A stretch of 64,000 nt of DNA, from NCBI GenBank assembly GCA_951799425.1, contig OX637409.1, positions 16,037,460 to 16,101,459 of the forward strand. The letters run 5' to 3'. Shown one piece after another: positions 11,756 through 21,528 of the stretch. Both the position numbers and the translations under genes were made by a program. The stretch comes from Ilex aquifolium. Its lineage: Eukaryota; Streptophyta; Magnoliopsida; Aquifoliales; Aquifoliaceae. Numbering within the stretch: position 1 is the stretch's first letter; every line of letters begins with the position of its first letter. The notes under the pieces are model-generated. The model was not told the DNA's origin. It ran no database searches and saw nothing but the letters and a program-made list of their open reading frames with translations.

Positions 11756-13318
11756 CTACGTGTTATTACTCAGATCGATCACAACCACACTCACGTTGTC
11801 AGCAGTCCGTCTGGCCAAAGCCAGCTTCGTCAACAGCAAGGAAGCGTCCGAGCACGCCTCATCGGAATTTTTAACGACGCCGACATTCCCCGGTTGAGAC
11901 CACGACGACGACGAGGAAGTGCTCTCCGCCTGTGCCTTCCCCTTCAGACACATCTTAGCCACTCCACAAGCGGTCTCGTTTGACACCACGTCCCATAGTC
12001 CATCACTCGCAAGAATCAGGCAGTCATCATCAGCCGTCCGATCGGTTATCGTCACCTCTGGTTCACAACTAACGTATGGCTTCAAATAATTATCACCTGA
12101 AAAGCGTGTAAAAGCGTCAGTTACATGTAGTTGAATGCTGCTATCGTGCGCCATCAGTGAATTTTGTGAACTTAGAAATGTGGAGATAGCTAGGTTCTTA
12201 CGTACCGATGGCTCTAGACATGGCGAGGACGCCGAGAACTCGAGCACCTTCCCAGTATATAACTCGGCCGCCGGCGTCTTGGATCCTGCTTAACTCATCC
12301 GGACGATCCGGCTGAAACACACAGAAATCCAGAGAACAAGTAAAAAAGTAATCAGAACAGTTGGATCTAAGGCAATCAACGTTCGATGTCGTTTATTGCA
12401 TGGTGCAGATGGAGAAACAAAACGGACCGACCTTGTGATCCGTTGATAGGGGAACCGGTTTGCCATTCCGGCAAAGGACAGCTCTGGAATCACCACAGTT
12501 GGCGACGATGATCTTCTTAGGCGTTAAGATAGCGACGACGGCGGTGGATCCAACGGCGTCACAGTCCGGCGTTTGGAGTTCGCATCGGCAATTAGCAACT
12601 AAAACGCCATCGTCCCATGCAATAACCTCTTTGTCCATACGATAGAAGCTACGCACCATCACCCTCTCCCAATCTGCCGATTCAACCTTGTTCTCTGTCT
12701 CTTCCTTCACCAGTTCATGTAACCTGTCTCTACACTTCATCGCCACCTACAAAGACAAAACATTCAAGCTTTTTAAACACCATAAGTTAAGAGCAAGATG
12801 CTTTTAGGCATGAAAACAATCTCACGTGTTAGGTTAATGGTCATACATACATGAGAGCATCCATGACCATCATAAACGCCGAAGTAATGCGATTCAGTAG
12901 TGTTTTCATGTTCTCGCCTGCAGAAGGAAGGATGTATCGCCACTGCGTCTTCCATATCTCTCCTCCTTCCACAAACTGAAGCCACACCGTATTTTGGATA
13001 CACCTCAGGGTCAACAAGAACTGTAGGCGGATTCCAAACTACAATTTCTTTCATCTCCGACCTCCCATTTTCCCTCTCCGTTCGGCTCTGTTCTCCGTCC
13101 GGATCACAGTTTTCCACGGCGTTATCGCACTCTCTGGAAGTATAAAGTTCTAGCTTCGGACGTTTCTCCCCGCTCTCATTCTCCGGCATAGCTATATCAG
13201 CCACGAACTTGATTCTCCGAATCTCCATTCTCCGCCGCCTAGATGATCGTGATCCTCTCTCGCACGGTGGCGATGCCTCCTTTTCCTCACCAATCCGCAA
13301 CAGATCTCCGCCATTCAT
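11756..13318 (-). CDS. PP2CA: Clade A protein phosphatase 2C, AHG3/PP2CA-like (ABA co-receptor phosphatase)
   Basis: Four exons on the minus strand, 13318-12851, 12746-12432, 12311-12206 and 12096-11756, encode 409 residues; the family is usually near 400. I chose ATG 13318 (MNGGDLL) because the N-terminus with [16 protein letters not shown] then resembles family members. A frame extending to 13348 reads through a poly(A) stretch. PP2C motifs are intact: [14 protein letters not shown] (149-153), [16 protein letters not shown] (D298), SDGLWD (D328) and ADNVSVVV (D396), giving the Mn/Mg-binding aspartates. W281 in [12 protein letters not shown] is the tryptophan lock that contacts ABA-bound PYR/RCAR receptors. 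[16 protein letters not shown] and ETACGVA.MCL point to AHG3 rather than ABI1. Known role: it dephosphorylates SnRK2 kinases and is inhibited by receptor plus ABA. The subgroup call is from recall; HAI1-3 are the alternative. Confidence 0.92.
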
Positions 13319-13351
13319 ACAAAAAAAAAAAACAGGTACGACCCACACCCA

Positions 13352-13396
<45 letters not shown>

Positions 13397-13410
13397 ATAA
13401 TAATAAGATA
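13352..13410. repeat. Compound (CT)n(AT)n(AAT)n microsatellite in the PP2C 5' UTR region
   Basis: About 22 bases of CT are followed by about 22 bases of AT and a short TAA run. It starts 34 bases upstream of the chosen PP2C start codon, so it is probably transcribed as part of the 5' leader (GA/AT on the mRNA strand). Length polymorphism is likely. Confidence 0.85.
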
Positions 13411-13660
13411 AACAGAAATCTCTGTTGCGATTTCAACTTCTGGATTCCAAACTCGATATCAAAATCTGAGAGATTAAAGAGATAGGAGAGAATCCAGTCG
13501 CGGGAACAGAAGGACCCCTTTAAAGGTCAGTGGTGCCCGTTGCCCGTTACCATTACGGGCAAATGGTGTTAAACAATTTTCGTGTGACGTTACCGCTTTC
13601 CTCCAGCCTAAGCAAACGTATCTCCAGCGTTCATCTGTCTGCAACGTTATCCAGCCGTCC

Positions 13661-13700
13661 GACACGTGTACCACCAGGGCTCTGGTGGACTTACGTGGTC
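13661..13700 (-). promoter_or_regulatory. ABRE/G-box cluster upstream of the PP2C gene
   Basis: GACACGTGTA (CACGTG at 13663-13668) and TTACGTGGTC (ACGTGG at 13693-13698) are ABRE/G-box cores about 345-380 bp upstream of the PP2C start. GACGACGTCG at 13747 and ACGCGTGGCG at 13800, like a CE3 coupling element, lie a little further up. ABRE plus coupling elements bound by ABF/AREB bZIP factors is the known arrangement at ABA-induced clade A PP2C genes, which give feedback to ABA signalling. Confidence 0.55.
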
Positions 13701-14079
13701 CAATGAGATGTAGAATCGCTCTTTACCTGACACGCATGTGGTCTAGGACGACGTCGTGTATGATAAATTTATGCTTTTAATGGAGGGAGGGGGTTGCGGG
13801 ACGCGTGGCGAGAATTTAGACAGTAATTTGAAACATTGGAGCTTTTTATTCGGCTGGGGGCCTTGAGGTCCAAAATGAGGAGTGTATACGTATCCGGTGT
13901 TGATGTTGACGGGTGGGACCAGCGGCCTTCGTTTTACCGTTGTAAGAATATCTATGGTGGAAAATTTTGCCTCTATTTCTAGACACTTGGCTTTCAATCC
14001 GGAGACCTGGACCTCTGCCGCTTGGTGTCAAAGTTGTTTAAACTATCGGATTGACAAGAAATATTTCGATGGACGAATT

Positions 14080-14273
14080 GCACTCTACATCTTAAAAATT
14101 TTTAAAATTTTATTTTATATTTTTAAAAATTAAATTTTTTTTATTGTATCTTTAATGTATTAAAAATATTATAATATACTCATTCTGTTAATTTTTTGTT
14201 AATTTTTTTGTTTGTTTTAATAGATTAATTTTTGACAAAAAAAAATAAAAACTAATATAAAAATTATATTGTA
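14080..14273. mobile_element. Left part of a small MITE split by the Gypsy insertion
   Basis: GCACTCTACATCTTAAAAATT (from 14080) is the inverse of the sequence ending at about 27942 on the far side of the Gypsy element (AATTTTTAAAGGTGTAGAGTG). Removing the Gypsy element and one TTGTA restores a roughly 255-bp AT-rich foldback element with these ends. Confidence 0.55.
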
Positions 14274-14987
14274 TGATGATGCCTAAAATAAATAGACACG
14301 AGCTCAGGAAATAAGCTCAGGTCGGGAGCTCCGGTAGAATAAGCAAAGTTCATCCAGCAGTGGTCAGAGCTCATCTAGTCAGCACTAAGAGCTCCCAGCC
14401 GGGGACACATACTGAGAAATGATGAATGGACAGCAAGATGACAACGGATACAGTTATAAAGGAAGTAGAACCAATCCAAGGCATGAAACCCGTATTCAAC
14501 TACGATCCCCTCCTAAAACTAAGGAGAATCCCACGAAAGAAGGCAAATATCTCTCCATTTGAGGCCAGCCGTAAGGAATTTAGGTAACTCCGGAATTATG
14601 GATGAAGATAGGGCACGGTCCCTTCAACATAGGAAGTAACTCCGGGATAGAGGGGAGGAGGAGGCCATAAAAGGGAAAGGCAACCTCCATCACGAGGGAG
14701 AGAGGGCAACTAGAAACCCTAATACCCTGAGTATTCTACTGTAACACATTCAATTCATCAATAAAGAAAAAGGAGCCAGAGTCTCCATTAGAGAGTGGAC
14801 TAGCCGAGCTCACTAGCCGGTGAACCACTATATTTCTACCATCTTTCACACACTATACGTCGTTAAATATAGCATTCATCCACCACTTTATGGGCCTTGT
14901 AGCTCAGACACCATATCAAGCCCTATACAGATCACCCAGACAAAATACTTCGATCCCATAGCTCATTCCCGAAGGTTTACACCATCA
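14274..14987 (+). repeat. 5' LTR of the Tat element
   Basis: 714 bp, TGATGATGCC to ACACCATCA. A TATA-like CATAAAAGGG lies at 14666-14675 and an AATAAAG polyadenylation-like signal near 14760, giving the usual U3-R-U5 order. The interior is rich in GAGCTC/AGCTC motifs. The four differences from the 3' LTR are in the CAAATATC, AGGAATTT, CTACCATC and GATCCCAT contexts. Confidence 0.95.
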
Positions 14988-14990
14988 GTT

Positions 14991-15008
14991 TGGCGCCGTC
15001 TGTGGGAA
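14991..15008 (+). promoter_or_regulatory. Primer binding site
   Basis: TGGCGCCGTC begins 3 bases after the LTR end. Its first nine bases are complementary to the 3' end of plant tRNA-Asp (..ACGGCGCCA), a primer used by many Tat elements. After that the match is weak, so the tRNA assignment is moderate. Confidence 0.7.
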
Positions 15009-15049
15009 CGACTGTTCCTTCTACAAATAAGCTGGTCTTTCAGTGACTG

Positions 15050-17458
15050 ATGGTAACGACACGAAATATGAGCAGAAGTCAAACAAACCTACCGCGAATG
15101 CAAGACCCACAGGAAGCTACCAACGGCAGACAACCCGGGAATATCCCAGAGGTCAATTCCCCCATTAATAACGAGTTGGAGGCCCTTCGCCTCGTCAACC
15201 AACGCTTACTAAAAGAAAATGAAGAGCTATCAAAGCTCGTACAACGCCCACAGGAGGCACGACCGGCCCAAGAAGGCCAGAGTAATCCCCCTTACAGAGA
15301 TCGGCGACACTGGGACCCCCTCAGAGAGGTCGGTGAAGGAGGAGAAAGCAGCCATACCAGGGGGTATGCTCCTTTTGTACCCCCTAGGAATGGCCATAAC
15401 GACGAGGTGCAAAGTCAGAACGACGGGGGGGATAGGGATGATTTTTTCCCTTATCCCCAGGACAGGAAAGAGCAGCGCTGGGAACAACGCTTCAAAGACA
15501 TCCAGCAAGAGCTCAGCCACATGAAGGAGACTGTAAAAAGCAAGGCTCCGGTTACCATGGATATCTTGGTTCAGCAAACTGAGTCCCCATTCACCACGGG
15601 AGTGCTACACTTCCCTCTCCCACCTAAGTTCAGGATGCCTCAAGTAGAGGTCTTTGACGGAACGAAAGATCCCGTGGATCACCTCAACACTTACAAGAAC
15701 CAGATGGAGTTGCATGGATACCAGGATCCTGTGCGTTGCAGGGCCTTTGCCATTACACTGAAAGGTTCTGCCCTAGCCTGGTTTAGCAGGCTCCCACCAG
15801 CCTCTATCTCATCCTTCAAAGAGCTCTCCATAGCTTTCGTATCTCACTTTATAGGAGCTCGGATATACAGAAAGCCGAGCTACCACCTACTAAATGTGAA
15901 GCAGGGGCCCCAAGAAAATCTGAGGTCATACGTCCAAAGGTTTAACTCGGAGACATTGAAAGTAGACATTCCAGATGAAAAATTTGCTATAACGGCTTTC
16001 ATTGCTGGATTGGGAGTGCAGTCAAAGGACTTGATGTTCTCTATATCGAAGAACCCTCAGGCAAGTATGGCTGAAGTATTAGCCAAGGCAGAGAAATATA
16101 TAAATGGAGAAGAGGCACTCCTTTCTAAGGTAGGAGGTACATCTTCACGAAAGGAGAAGGAAAAAGAAGAAAAGAAAAGGGACCGGAGTCCCAGAAAGGA
16201 GAAAGGGCGGGAAAGGTCCCCAAGAAGGGATAGAGACCGCTCACCCAAGAGGAGAGGAAATGTCAGAGATCGTTTGGGTCCCATGCAGCCAGAACTACAG
16301 CCCAGATACGGACCTCAGCGATTTACCCCTCTCACTGCCGCTGTGTCACAAGTATTGTATGAGGTCCAAAACGAAAGGTTCTTGAGATGGCCACCTCGGA
16401 TGAAGGCAGACCCGGCAAAGAGAGACCCCACGAAGTACTGTGATTATCACAGGGATCATGGACACCACACTGATGATTGCATTCAGTTAAAGAAGGAGAT
16501 CGAGTTCTTGATCCAGCGAGGTCAGCTGCGTCGCTTTGTCGCCAACGACAACCGGAACCAAGCTCTTCCACCTCCACCACCTCGGCAGCCGGCACCTGCG
16601 CCGCACCAGCAGCCTCTAGGGGAAATAAGGGTAATATCTGGAGGGTTTGCAGGAGGTGGAGAGTCAAGCTCAGCTCGGAAGGCGCACCTCCGGCGGATCA
16701 GAGCCGAAGAAGCTCTCGAAGTGTACGCTGTATCCAAGGCACCACGCTTGGATACGGCTATCACTTTTTTAGATGCTGATTTAGAAGGGTGCCAATACCC
16801 CCATGATGATCCACTGGTGGTACGAGCTGTGGTGGCAAATAGAACCGTTCATCGGGTTCTAATTGATAACGGGAGCTCAGCAGATATTATTTTCGCACCT
16901 GCGTTCGACAGGATGGACATAGGAAGGCAGAAACTTGAGCCAGTAAGCACTCACTTACTGGGATTCTCTGGGGAAAGGGTGCTCCCCCTGGGTTCAATCC
17001 AGCTCGTGCTCACCCTGGGGGACCCACCTTGCCAAGCCACTACCACTGTCAAATTCCTAGTAGTCGATGCACCATCTGCGTACAACATCTTGCTTGGAAG
17101 GCCATCCTTAAATTCTATGAAGGCAATCCCATCTGCCTATCATTTAATCGTGAAATTCCCTACAGAAAATGGAATCGGAGTGGTCCGAGGAGACCAGCGC
17201 GTAGCACGGGAATGCTACATGGCTTCTATAAAAAGGAAGGAGGTTGAGAACATCCAATTGGATGAGCTCGACATGAGAGATGAAATGGAGACAAGACCAA
17301 TGCCATCGGAGGAGCTGGAACCAGTTCAGCTTGATGAGAAGCAAGAACACCTCGTTTATGTGGGTTCCAAACTGAACGATGAGCTCAAAGGACTCCTCAT
17401 CCAGTTCCTAAAAGAGAATATAGGAGTGTTCGCTTGGAAGCAGGAAGACATGGAATGA
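15050..17458 (+). CDS. Gag and aspartic protease portion of the Tat polyprotein
   Basis: This 802-codon open frame starts MVTTRNMSRSQTN and ends at TGA 17456-17458. The retrotransposon gag capsid region starts near residue 190 (VEVFDGTKDPVDHL, SALAWFSRLPP). An Arg/Lys/Ser-rich basic stretch lies near 365-405. A CDYHRDHGHHTDDC knuckle (about 463-476) binds nucleic acid. The protease active site LIDNGSSADIIF (catalytic D at 606) is followed by LLGRP.LN.M. Gag packages RNA and the protease matures the polyprotein. The frame stays open after the TGA in the same phase (ID.SVITHKL), so in the ancestor this was one gag-pol frame and the TGA is a single substitution. Alternatively the stop is used to separate gag-protease from pol. 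Confidence 0.9.
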   Translation: MVTTRNMSRSQTNLPRMQDPQEATNGRQPGNIPEVNSPINNELEALRLVNQRLLKENEELSKLVQRPQEARPAQEGQSNPPYRDRRHWDPLREVGEGGESSHTRGYAPFVPPRNGHNDEVQSQNDGGDRDDFFPYPQDRKEQRWEQRFKDIQQELSHMKETVKSKAPVTMDILVQQTESPFTTGVLHFPLPPKFRMPQVEVFDGTKDPVDHLNTYKNQMELHGYQDPVRCRAFAITLKGSALAWFSRLPPASISSFKELSIAFVSHFIGARIYRKPSYHLLNVKQGPQENLRSYVQRFNSETLKVDIPDEKFAITAFIAGLGVQSKDLMFSISKNPQASMAEVLAKAEKYINGEEALLSKVGGTSSRKEKEKEEKKRDRSPRKEKGRERSPRRDRDRSPKRRGNVRDRLGPMQPELQPRYGPQRFTPLTAAVSQVLYEVQNERFLRWPPRMKADPAKRDPTKYCDYHRDHGHHTDDCIQLKKEIEFLIQRGQLRRFVANDNRNQALPPPPPRQPAPAPHQQPLGEIRVISGGFAGGGESSSARKAHLRRIRAEEALEVYAVSKAPRLDTAITFLDADLEGCQYPHDDPLVVRAVVANRTVHRVLIDNGSSADIIFAPAFDRMDIGRQKLEPVSTHLLGFSGERVLPLGSIQLVLTLGDPPCQATTTVKFLVVDAPSAYNILLGRPSLNSMKAIPSAYHLIVKFPTENGIGVVRGDQRVARECYMASIKRKEVENIQLDELDMRDEMETRPMPSEELEPVQLDEKQEHLVYVGSKLNDELKGLLIQFLKENIGVFAWKQEDME

Positions 17459-18625
17459 ATTGACCCATCGGTTATTACCCACAAGCTATGCGTGAACCCA
17501 ACTTGCAAACCCATCAAACAGAAGAGGAGGAGCTTTGCTTCTGAAAGGCAAAAGGCAATTAATGAAGAGGTCAGCAAACTCCTCCATGCCAAGGCTATCA
17601 GGGAGGTTCATTACCCCACTTGGTTAGCAAATGTAGTTCTTGTAAAGAAAACCAATGGGAAGTGGCGATTGTGCATCGACTTCACTGATCTCAACCGAGC
17701 ATGCCCCAAGGACAGTTTTCCTTTACCTCGGATTGACCTAATAGTGGATGCCACTGCAGGGCACGAGCTCCTCAGTTTCATGGACGCCTTCTCAGGCTAC
17801 AACCAGATCAGGATGGATCTCAGCGATCAGGAGAAGACCTCCTTTGTGACTGAACAGGGGACATATTGTTATCAGGTCATGCCCTTCGGATTGAAGAACG
17901 CTGGAGCCACTTACCAGCAGTTAGTGAATAAAATGTTCCAAAAGCAAATAGGAGCATCCATGGAAGTTTACATTGATGACATGCTAGTGAAGTCACTGAA
18001 AGCAGAGCTCCACATCGAGCACTTAGCTGAGTCATTCCGAATTCTAAAGGAGTACAAAATGAAGCTAAACCCTGCGAAGTGCGCATTTGGGGTCTCGGCA
18101 GGAAAATTTCTGGGCTTTATAGTCAGCAGCAGAGGGATTGAAGCCAATCCAGAAAAGGTTAGAGCAATGGTGGAAATGCAATCACCATCCAACACGAAAG
18201 AAGTGCAACGTTTGACAGGCAGGATAGCTGCACTGAGCCGTTTTGTGTCTAGGTCCAGCGATAAATGCCAGCCATTTTTTCAGATCTTGAAGAAGGCATT
18301 CCGCTGGGATGCCAAGTGTGAAGAAGCATTCGAAGACCTAAAGAGATATATGAGCTCTCCTCCTGTTCTGGTGAGCCCTCTAGAAGGGGAAGTCCTCACC
18401 CTCTACCTAGCAGTTTCAGATTTTTCAACAAGTGCAGCGCTAGTTAGGGAGCGAGACAGAGCTCAGCAACCAGTCTACTACTGTAGCAGAGCTCTGAGGG
18501 GGGCAGAGGAGAGATATCCAAAGATGGAAAAACTCATTCTAGCTCTGGTTACAACAGCTAGAAGACTTAGACCTTATTTCCAGGCTCATACTATCGAAGT
18601 TCCAACAGATCAGCCAATGAAGTAA
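17459..18625 (+). pseudogene. Reverse transcriptase and RNase H portion of the Tat polyprotein
   Basis: Same phase as the upstream frame; it lacks its own obvious start (first ATG 17492) and ends at TAA 18623-18625. RT motifs are complete: LVKKTNGKWR.CIDF, LNRACPKD, FMDAFSGYNQI, the catalytic YIDDM (17969-17983) and LGFIVSSRGIE. The Gypsy RNase H follows (LTLYLAVSD, RALRGAE.RYPK.EK). The stop replaces a codon between MK and VLHKPE where Tat relatives normally have Gln (from recall), so CAA to TAA is the simplest reading. It falls just where the first RNase H ends. Confidence 0.85.
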
Positions 18626-19486
18626 GTGCTTCACAAGCCGGAGTCCTCAGGGAGGTTGGTTAAATGGGCCGTAGAGCTCAGTGAGTTTGATATCAGGTAC
18701 AAGCCAAGAACTGCCATCAAAGGGCAAATTTTGGCAGATTTTATTGCAGAATTCACAGCAGCAGCGCCTATGGAAACCACGGATTTAGTACCGGACCTTC
18801 CCATATGGAAGCTTTCAGTGGATGGAGCTGCCAATGCTCAGGGAAGCGGTGCAGGAATGATCCTGACCTCTCCAGAAGGAATAGACGTCGAATATGCCCT
18901 CAGATTTGGGTTCAAAGCTTCAAATAATGAGGCAGAATATGAAGCCGTTATCGCTGGGCTTAATCTTGCCTATTCTATGGAAGCGGAGCAGCTGGAGATC
19001 TGCAGTGACTCTCAGCTGGTGGTGAAGCAGATAGAAGAGTGTTACGAGGCAAGAGGCGAGAAGATGGTCCTGTACCTCAAAAAGGTACGAGAACTAATGA
19101 AACAGTTTGTGCAGGTTAAGGTCAGACACGTGCCTAGAATGGAGAACTCACGAGCAGATGCTCTGGCAAGGTTAGCAACTGCCTCGCAAGAGGATTTGGA
19201 TAGGCTAATTCCAGTAGAGCACCTTCCAAAGTCCTCAGTAAGCATCGAAGAAGAGGAAATTCTATCAATTGAAGCTCAGCCGAGCTGGATGGATCCCATC
19301 GTAGAGTACCTTCAGAATGGAACTTTGCCAAGTAATGCCAAGGAGGCATCCAAGCTAAGGGCCAGGTCAGCCAGATTTTCCCTGATGCAAGGGAAACTAT
19401 ACAAACGTGGATTTACAATGCCTCTCCTTAAGTGCATAGGAGACGAAGATGCTAATTATATACTCAGAGAGGTACATGAGGGGTGG
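18626..19486 (+). pseudogene. Second, archaeal-type RNase H of the Tat polyprotein
   Basis: The same phase continues. WKLSVDGAANAQGSGAG, NNEAEYEA, CSDSQLVVKQ and ENSRADALARLA give the D-E-D-D catalytic set of plant-type RNase HI. This extra domain, acquired next to the ancestral RNase H, is diagnostic of the Tat lineage. A linker and the start of the integrase zinc-binding region (REVHEG) follow. The frame is lost near 19485: after HEG the reading resumes in another phase with GNHIGARALAGK, consistent with a deletion of 2 or 5 bases within the codons for two residues. Confidence 0.85.
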
Positions 19487-20516
19487 CAATCACATAGGAG
19501 CTCGGGCCTTGGCAGGAAAAGTACTGAGGCAAGGATATTATTGGCCCACCATGCTCAAAAGCGCCACCGACTTAGTAAGAAAATGCAAAACTTGCCAAGA
19601 GCATGCTAATATGTCCCACTGTCCTCCCGAGCTCCTAACCTCGGTGGTAAGCCCATGGCCTTTTCAGCAGTGGGGGTTAGACATTCTGGGACCCCTTCCT
19701 ACCGGTGTGGGGCAGTGCAAGTTTGCCATCGTAGGAGTGGATTACTTTACTAAATGGGCAGAGGTCGAACCTTTGGCAACGATCACAGAGCAAAAAGTTC
19801 AAAACTTCGTTTGGAAGTCGATAGTTTGCAGGTTTGGAGTTCCCAGAGCGTTCGTATCTGACAATGGAAAGTAGTTCGATAATTCAAAGTTCAAAAGTTT
19901 TTGTGCTGAGCTTGGAATCAAGAACTATTTCTCAGCTCCAGCCCATCCCCAGTCTAATGGGCAGGCAGAGGTCACAATAAGAACCATAAAGTCAGCTTTG
20001 AAGACCAAGCTAGAAAATCTGAAAGGCAAATGGGTGGAGTACATCCCGGAGGTATTGTGGGCCTACAGAACCACCGCCAGATCTGTGACTCAGGAAACCC
20101 CCTTTGCTTTGGCCTTTGGGACCGAGGCAGTGGCCCCAGTAGAGATAGGGCTCCAATCACCAAGGGTGGAGTTTGCAGATTCCGAGCACAATGATGAATC
20201 TCTCTTGCTGAACCTCGATCTCTTGGATGAAAAGAGGGACAGAGCTCTGCACCGTGTCCGCACTTACCAAAGGAAAACTGCGAGGTATTATGACAGGAGG
20301 GTAAAACACAGAAGTTTCAAGGCTGGAGATTTGGTACTTAGGAGGCTTCTGCTTGCAAGAAAGGATCCCACGCATGGGAAATTGGGACCCAATTGGGAAG
20401 GACCCTATATCGTGTCAAGGATAATCAGACCGGGGAATTATGAGTTGCAAACAGAGGAAGGAAAGGTTCTACCTCACTCGTGGAACGCCGAGCACCTTAA
20501 GAAGTTTTTCCAGTAA
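19487..20516 (+). pseudogene. Integrase portion of the Tat polyprotein
   Basis: The shifted frame encodes the HHCC zinc domain (CKTC at 19584-19595), the core WGLDILGPLPTG, the FVSDNG block, then GQAEVTIRTIK with the third acidic residue, ending with the GPNWEGPY C-terminal module and TAA/TGT context at 20516. A TAG at 19872-19874 interrupts the core right after SDNGK, where CAG (Gln) is expected. It is in the same phase as the C-terminal part (frame of 19998-20516). With the upstream frameshift this makes integrase non-functional from this copy. Confidence 0.85.
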
Positions 20517-20596
20517 GTGTTACTTGTAATATAGCTATTTTTGAATAAGAAAGAGCAAGTCTTTTATTCACCCTTCAATGGAGTCCAAAGTAAAGA

Positions 20597-20950
20597 GATG
20601 AGCTCTTCAGCTCATAAACAAACGATAAGCTTCAAAGCTTATAAATACAAGATGAGCTCTTCAGCTCATAAACAAACGATAAGCTTCAAAGCTTATAAAT
20701 ATAAGATGAGCTCTTCAGCTCATAAACAAACGATAAGCTTCAAAGCTTATAAATATAAGATGAGCTCTTCAGCTCATAAACAAACGATGAGCTTCAAAGC
20801 TTATAAATACAAGATGAGCTCTTCAGCTCATAAACAAACGATGAGCTTCAAAGCTTATAAATACAAGATGAGCTCTTCAGCTCATAAACAAATAATAAGC
20901 TTCCAAGCTTACCAAAAGCAAGATGAGTACTACAGCTCCTCGGCGCATAC
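20597..20950 (+). repeat. 54-bp tandem repeats, six copies plus a degenerate seventh
   Basis: Units start at 20597, 20651, 20705, 20759, 20813 and 20867 with GATGAGCTCTTCAGCTC; a diverged unit starts at 20921. Each unit holds two short inverted repeats: GAGCT-CTTC-AGCTC and AAGCTT-CA-AAGCTT. The 54-bp period keeps an open frame, so a repetitive 139-codon ORF appears, but it is best explained as repeat structure. It lies between the pol stop and the antisense genes. Confidence 0.95.
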
Positions 20951-20980
20951 AAGCTTCTAGGCTCGTAAAATTCAAGACTG

Positions 20981-21083
20981 GTCTCTTCTTGGAGACACCA
21001 ACAAGTCAAATTAAAGAACGAGCTCTTCTTGGAGACACCAACAAGTCAAATTAAAGAACGAGCTCTTCTTGGAGACACCAACA
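20981..21083 (+). repeat. 40-bp tandem repeats, about 2.6 copies
   Basis: CTCTTCTTGGAGACACCAAC followed by AAGTCAAATTAAAGAACGAG repeats with a 40-bp period. Each unit contains a short inverted repeat (CTTCTTGGAGA). From here to 21528 no gene is visible; two similar blocks (CATGATCTTCTG.T) recur near 21275 and 21347. Confidence 0.85.
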
Positions 21084-21528
21084 GTCTTTCCCCCGCGACT
21101 AGTGGTCCTTATGCACTGCCTACACCCTCGAAGACCCTAAAATGTCCAATACGGCAGAAAGCACTCACAAAGTCAGATGGGAAGTGAGGTCAGTACCAAC
21201 ATGACATTTTGTGTTCCATCAACGCCCGTGGTGCGACCTATGGGAATCAGTTGGGAATTGAGGTCAGCACAAACATGATCTTCTGTTTTCCATCGATGTT
21301 CGTGGTCTGATCTCTGGGACTAGTTAGGAACTAAGGTCAGTGCAAACATGATCTTCTGCTCGTGTTCCGAACACCAAGAGCTCGTATATGGGCATGCATA
21401 CTCAAAAATGAACAACCTAGAATTCAGAATATCCAAGAAAACAAACGTGCGCAAAAGTATAAAAAAAAAGGGGGTCATAGTCTGGCATCGTTCAAGATCA
21501 GAAAGAAAGATACAAGGGAACAAAAATC

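Noticed and set aside
12460..13485. Several plus-strand frames over the PP2C gene
   Set aside because: They are antisense shadows of the PP2C exons, which carry all family motifs on the minus strand.
15230..16764. Minus-strand frames opposite gag
   Set aside because: No domain; they are shadows of the gag codons and have no coiled-coil or Transposase_28 features.
20541..20960. 139-codon plus-strand ORF with repeats of MSSSAHKQTISFKAYKYK
   Set aside because: A 54-bp tandem array keeps any open frame open; there is no conserved flanking protein sequence.
20597..21083. CRISPR-like regular repeats
   Set aside because: The units are contiguous without variable spacers and lie in a plant retroelement.
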